From Actinomycetes bacterium (GTDB lineage Bacteria; Actinomycetota; Acidimicrobiia; Acidimicrobiales; Palsa-688): DNA of 8,391 nt. The position numbers and the translations under genes are program-made. The notes under the pieces were generated by a model. The model saw only the letters and a list, made by a program, of their open reading frames with translations. It ran no database searches and was not told the origin of the DNA. This document shows, in pieces, positions 5,483 through 8,391 of the stretch; within the stretch, counting starts at the first letter, position 1, and each line of letters begins with the position of its first letter. Location: the NCBI GenBank assembly GCA_021827285.1, contig JAKAWM010000098.1:1-8391 (forward strand), given 5' to 3'.

Positions 5483-7402
5483 ATGGCCGGACTCCCTGCC
5501 GCAGATCCGCCCGCGGAGGCGGGTGGACAACCTGTGCCTACCCCGAATATGCCGGCTTACCAGGCCCTTTACCGCCGTTACCGGCCTCAGCGCTTCTCTG
5601 ATGTAAGGGGGCAGCCGCACGTCACCAAGGCCCTGCTCAACTCGGTGAAAGAGGGTCGGGTGGCGCACGCCTACCTTTTCAGCGGGCCTCGGGGGACGGG
5701 CAAGACCTCTACGGCCCGGATCCTGGCCATGGCGCTCAACTGCCAAGCCCCTGTTGACGGCGAGCCGGACGGCACCTGCCCATCATGTGTAGCCATCCGC
5801 AATGGGTCCTCGATGGACGTCTTGGAACTGGACGCCGCCTCCAACCGCAAGCTCGATGAGATGCGGGACCTCCTCTCCAGAGTCGCTCTCGGCACCCCGG
5901 GCCGCTGGAAGGTTTACATCATCGACGAGGTGCACCAGCTCACCTCTGACGCCGCCAGTGCCTTGCTCAAGACCCTTGAGGAGCCGCCTGGGCACGTGGT
6001 CTTCGTCCTGGCCACCACAGACCCACAGCGGGTGCTCCCGACCATCCTCTCCCGCACGCAGCACTTCGAGTTCCACCTCTTCCCGGTTGAGGTGCTTAGC
6101 GGCCTGCTCGAAGAGGTGAACGAAAAAGCTGGCCTCCAACTGCCCCCCGAGATCCTCCAAATGGCCGTGCGCCGGGGCCGGGGATCGGCCCGCGACGCCC
6201 TCTCCGCCCTGGACCAGCTGGCCAGTGCCGGCGAAGCCGACGACCAGGCCGACTCGATCGGCGAGGTAGTGGCGGCCCTCGGTGAGCGCGATGTGGGCGC
6301 CGCCCTACGAGCCGTTGCCCAAGGCATGGCTGGCGGGCTGGACCCCCGCAGACTGGGCAGTGAGCTGGTCGAGCACCTGCGCAATGCCTTTCTCGCCTCC
6401 CAAGCGCCGTCCCTGGTCCAGCTCCCGGGCACCTTGACTGCCACGCTGGCCGAGCAAGCCAACCAACTGGGGCTTCCCCTCTTGGTCCGCGCCATGGAGC
6501 TGATCGGACAGGCACTTGTCGAGATGCGCGACTCGGTCGACGCGCGGGTGACGCTCGAAGTGGCACTTATCCGCTGTGCCTCCCCTGGCGCTGACCATAG
6601 CGCTGCCGCCCTGCTCGAGCGGATCGAACGCTTGGAAAGAAAAACCGCGGGGGATAGGCAGTCCACAGGCACTGAGCTCGCCGAGGAGCGGGGGAAGCCG
6701 GTAAGTACGCCAGCTGGTCCACCCAACGGCGGGCCAGCCTCCCAGCCTGGCGCACCTGGCGCAGGGCCGGCCCAGGCCAGGGCGGCACTAGGGGCGTTCC
6801 TGCGCGGCGGCCCGTCGCAGGCGGGCGGTAGCAGCCCGCGGGGAGAACAACCCGGCGGCCCAGCCCCGGTAGCCCCAGCCTCGGTAGCCCCAGCCCCCGC
6901 GGCTCAAGCACCCGCGGCTCAAGCCCCCGCGGCCGAAAGACCGCCGACTCACCCCGGCCCCGGAGCATCGCCTGGTCCCTCCTCTCCCCCAGGAGCGGGC
7001 ACGAGCGAACCGCCAGGATTGCCGGACCGGGATCAGCTGACCATGGCGTGGGGCGACGCCGTGCTGGCCCAGCTCCCCAAGACGGCCCGGGTATACCTCG
7101 CCAACGGGCGCTGGGTCGAAACAAACGATGGCGCGGCCGTACTCGCCCTGCCCGACCGGGGCTTGCTTGACCGGGCGGCCAATTTCATCGGGGTGGCACA
7201 GCAAGCCTTGACGGCTCACTTCGGTCGCCCGATCCCCCTCCGATTCTCGCTCGATACTGGGGCAGAGCCACCCGCGGTAGCGCCTCAGCCAGCAACTGAG
7301 ACATATGACCTGGAAGCACTGGCAGAAGTAGCGCCCATACCCGAGGTACCGATCGAGCAGCGCCTCCTCCAAGCCTTCCCGGGCGCACTTTTCCAGGAAT
7401 AA
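5483..7402 (+). CDS. dnaX: DNA polymerase III subunit tau/gamma (clamp loader)
   Basis: A 639-residue AAA+ ATPase that loads the sliding clamp and organises the replisome in the cytoplasm. The conserved N-terminus AYQALYRRYRPQRFSDV is at 25-41, Walker A GPRGTGKT at 68-75, a zinc module at 87-102, DEVH Walker B at 148-151, sensor 1 LATTDP at 176-181 and the arginine-finger motif SRT at 190-192. The collar domain runs to about 385, an Ala/Pro/Gly-rich linker from about 388 to 508, and a globular C-terminal (tau-type) domain from about 510 to 600 (MAWGDAVLAQL). The start is uncertain: no good Shine-Dalgarno precedes ATG 5483, and homologues begin near Met23 (ATG 5549); GTG 5534 has GGAGG 14 nt upstream. 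The second zinc ligand is Asp96 in place of Cys. An A5 run at 6640-6644 ends the collar. recR follows after 7 nt, so the two are probably cotranscribed. Confidence 0.96.
   Translation: MAGLPAADPPAEAGGQPVPTPNMPAYQALYRRYRPQRFSDVRGQPHVTKALLNSVKEGRVAHAYLFSGPRGTGKTSTARILAMALNCQAPVDGEPDGTCPSCVAIRNGSSMDVLELDAASNRKLDEMRDLLSRVALGTPGRWKVYIIDEVHQLTSDAASALLKTLEEPPGHVVFVLATTDPQRVLPTILSRTQHFEFHLFPVEVLSGLLEEVNEKAGLQLPPEILQMAVRRGRGSARDALSALDQLASAGEADDQADSIGEVVAALGERDVGAALRAVAQGMAGGLDPRRLGSELVEHLRNAFLASQAPSLVQLPGTLTATLAEQANQLGLPLLVRAMELIGQALVEMRDSVDARVTLEVALIRCASPGADHSAAALLERIERLERKTAGDRQSTGTELAEERGKPVSTPAGPPNGGPASQPGAPGAGPAQARAALGAFLRGGPSQAGGSSPRGEQPGGPAPVAPASVAPAPAAQAPAAQAPAAERPPTHPGPGASPGPSSPPGAGTSEPPGLPDRDQLTMAWGDAVLAQLPKTARVYLANGRWVETNDGAAVLALPDRGLLDRAANFIGVAQQALTAHFGRPIPLRFSLDTGAEPPAVAPQPATETYDLEALAEVAPIPEVPIEQRLLQAFPGALFQE
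6862..6937 (+). repeat. 15-bp tandem repeats in the dnaX linker
   Basis: AGCCCCGGTAGCCCC (6862-6876) is repeated with one change at 6877-6891. CCCGCGGCTCAAGC recurs at 6896-6909 and 6911-6924, and a third partial copy starts at 6926. The period is 15 bp (five codons), so the frame is kept. The encoded stretch is Ala/Pro-rich, with PAAQA repeated. It lies in the flexible linker between collar and C-terminal domain, where length variation should be tolerated. Confidence 0.7.
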
Positions 7403-7409
7403 TGCCTTA

Positions 7410-8015
7410 ATGTACGCCGCCCCAGTTCAACAGCTCATAGACGAGCTCGGCCGGCTCCCAGGGATCGGCCCAAAATCAGCCCAACGTATCGCCTTTTTCA
7501 TCCTCAAGGTACCGGCCGAAGACGCCCATCGCCTTGCTGCGGCAATAACTTCCGTTAAGGCACGGGTCACGTGGTGCCGCCGCTGTTTCAACGTGGCGGA
7601 GGGCACCGGCGAGGCGGAATGCGATATCTGCATGGATCCCCGACGCGACTCGTCCATCTTGTGTGTCGTCGAAGAACCCCGCGACGTTGTTGCAGTTGAA
7701 AAAAGCGGCGAGTTTCACGGCCGTTACCATGTGCTTCAAGGAGCGATAAGCCCGATCGATGGTATCGGCCCAGACCAGTTGCGCGTGCGTGAGCTCCTCG
7801 CCCGCATCGACGGCGACGACATCAAAGAGGTCATACTGTGCACCAACCCGAATATGGAAGGGGACGCCACAGCCCTGTACCTGGCGAGCTTACTGAAGCA
7901 CCTACCACTAAAGGTGACCCGCATAGCCAGCGGTCTCCCGGTGGGCGGGGACCTCGAGTACGCCGATGAGCTGACCCTGGGCCGGGCCCTTGAAGGCCGC
8001 CGTGAGCTCGGATAG
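7410..8015 (+). CDS. recR: Recombination mediator protein RecR
   Basis: A 201-residue protein of the usual RecR length (about 200). With RecF/RecO it helps load RecA at single-strand gaps and forms a ring-shaped clamp on DNA. A helix-hairpin-helix (LGRLPGIGPKSAQRIAF) is at about 13-29. A zinc finger of Cys56, Cys59, Cys71 and Cys74 (CRRC, CDIC) follows. The Toprim domain starts near 82 with the strand ILCVVEE (Glu88), GRYHVLQGAISP at 104-115 and TNPNMEGDATALYL further on. The C-terminal SGLPVGGDLEYADELTLGRA is the classic RecR ending. The ATG is 7 nt after the dnaX stop, with AGGA at 7395-7398 as a modest ribosome-binding site. The next gene overlaps its 3' end. The ybaB gene that usually precedes recR is missing here. 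Confidence 0.97.
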   Translation: MYAAPVQQLIDELGRLPGIGPKSAQRIAFFILKVPAEDAHRLAAAITSVKARVTWCRRCFNVAEGTGEAECDICMDPRRDSSILCVVEEPRDVVAVEKSGEFHGRYHVLQGAISPIDGIGPDQLRVRELLARIDGDDIKEVILCTNPNMEGDATALYLASLLKHLPLKVTRIASGLPVGGDLEYADELTLGRALEGRRELG

Positions 8016-8391
8016 GCCCGCCAGCGTCAAGGTCCACCTAGTCGATGGGACTTACGAACTGTTCCGCCACTACTACGGGGCTCCCGCTCACACCACCGTC
8101 ACCGGGGAAGAAGTCGGTGCCACCCGCGCCGTGCTCGGGTCCCTCCTCGGCATGGTCGAAGGAGGTGCGACCCACATCGGGGTCGCCACCGACCATGTGA
8201 TCGAATCGTGGCGCAACGACGCGTGGCCCACTTATAAGAGCTCAGCCGGCGTACCCGCCAACCTGCTCAGCCAGTTCTCCCTCTTCGAGGAGGCCATGGT
8301 CGCGGCCGGGTTCGTGGTTTGGCCCATGGTCGAGCTCGAGGCTGACGACGCCCTAGCCTCGGCGGCCTCGGTCCTGGCCGTTGACCCCCGC
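8002..8391 (+). CDS. 5'-3' exonuclease-like PIN/FEN domain protein (N-terminal 130 residues)
   Basis: The gene starts at GTG 8002, 14 nt inside recR in another frame, with GAAGG at 7992-7996 five bases upstream; it is open to the window edge. It resembles the N-terminal resolvase-like (PIN) domain of 5'-3' exonucleases such as the polymerase I N-terminal domain and flap nucleases. HLVDGTYELFRHYYG (residues 12-26) carries the first metal-binding Asp15. ATDHVIESWRNDAWPTYKS matches the FD...R...YK type of motif, and WPMVELEADDALA (about 107-119) supplies Glu113, Asp115 and Asp116. The expected role is metal-dependent cleavage of 5' flaps or RNA primers. Overlap with recR implies translational coupling and a repair or replication job. 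The stand-alone nature and C-terminal half cannot be judged from this window. Confidence 0.85.
   Translation, partial: MSSDRPASVKVHLVDGTYELFRHYYGAPAHTTVTGEEVGATRAVLGSLLGMVEGGATHIGVATDHVIESWRNDAWPTYKSSAGVPANLLSQFSLFEEAMVAAGFVVWPMVELEADDALASAASVLAVDPR

Noticed and set aside
5914..6726. 270-residue minus-strand frame inside dnaX
   Set aside because: Ser/Arg-rich antisense shadow of dnaX; no family features.
7402..7410. Mini-ORF ATG CCT TAA overlapping the recR start
   Set aside because: Two sense codons are expected by chance, and no separate ribosome-binding site marks it.
1..8391. CRISPR array, insertion sequence, prophage or biosynthetic cluster
   Set aside because: No regularly spaced identical repeats with unique spacers, no transposase or integrase, and no phage or biosynthetic genes were found.

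Overview
The window is a high-GC chromosomal segment, most consistent with an actinobacterium and probably the class Acidimicrobiia. The evidence is the strong G/C preference at codon third positions, the GYWLA..DG.V..FG.A...GS repeats (which I associate with acidimicrobial surface proteins), a RelJK-type toxin-antitoxin pair very close to the mycobacterial one, and the conserved order tRNA-Ser / SRP RNA / dnaX / recR. The lineage is an inference from memory of these families, not from a database search.

Left half (1-4226, minus strand): one uninterrupted reading frame of at least 1408 codons begins at 4226 and leaves the window at base 1. I checked the frame line by line for stops and found none. 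It encodes a secreted multidomain protein: signal peptide, five ~42-residue GYWL repeats that could form a beta-propeller, an Ig-like domain, a glycine/valine-rich beta segment, a large beta-rich domain of no family I recognise, and then several Ig-like (He_PIG/cadherin-like) domains. Its start codon lies in the loop of a perfect 11-bp inverted repeat.

Middle (4388-5152, minus strand): a YefM/YoeB (RelJ/RelK) toxin-antitoxin operon. The antitoxin has a GTG start set by an AAGGAG ribosome-binding site, the toxin start overlaps the antitoxin stop by one base, and three GGTACA-like half-sites upstream look like the autorepressor operator. Next is a tRNA-Ser(GGA) gene with encoded CCA.

Right half (5216-8391, plus strand): the SRP 4.5S RNA gene (ffs), divergent from the tRNA and with a UGAC apical loop in place of the usual GGAA. 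After it comes a tight operon: dnaX (DNA polymerase III tau/gamma), recR (recombination mediator) 7 nt downstream, and the start of a PIN-type 5'-3' exonuclease overlapping recR by 14 nt. The ybaB/ebfC gene that usually sits between dnaX and recR is absent. These genes form a replication/repair unit: the clamp-loader subunit, the RecFOR-pathway factor and a putative structure-specific nuclease. Non-coding gaps are all under 200 bp.

I found no CRISPR array, insertion sequence or prophage. The features most worth a second look are the SRP RNA loop variant, the hairpin at the surface-protein start, the operator-like sequence shared between the toxin-antitoxin promoter and the surface-protein start, and the unrecognised beta-rich domain.
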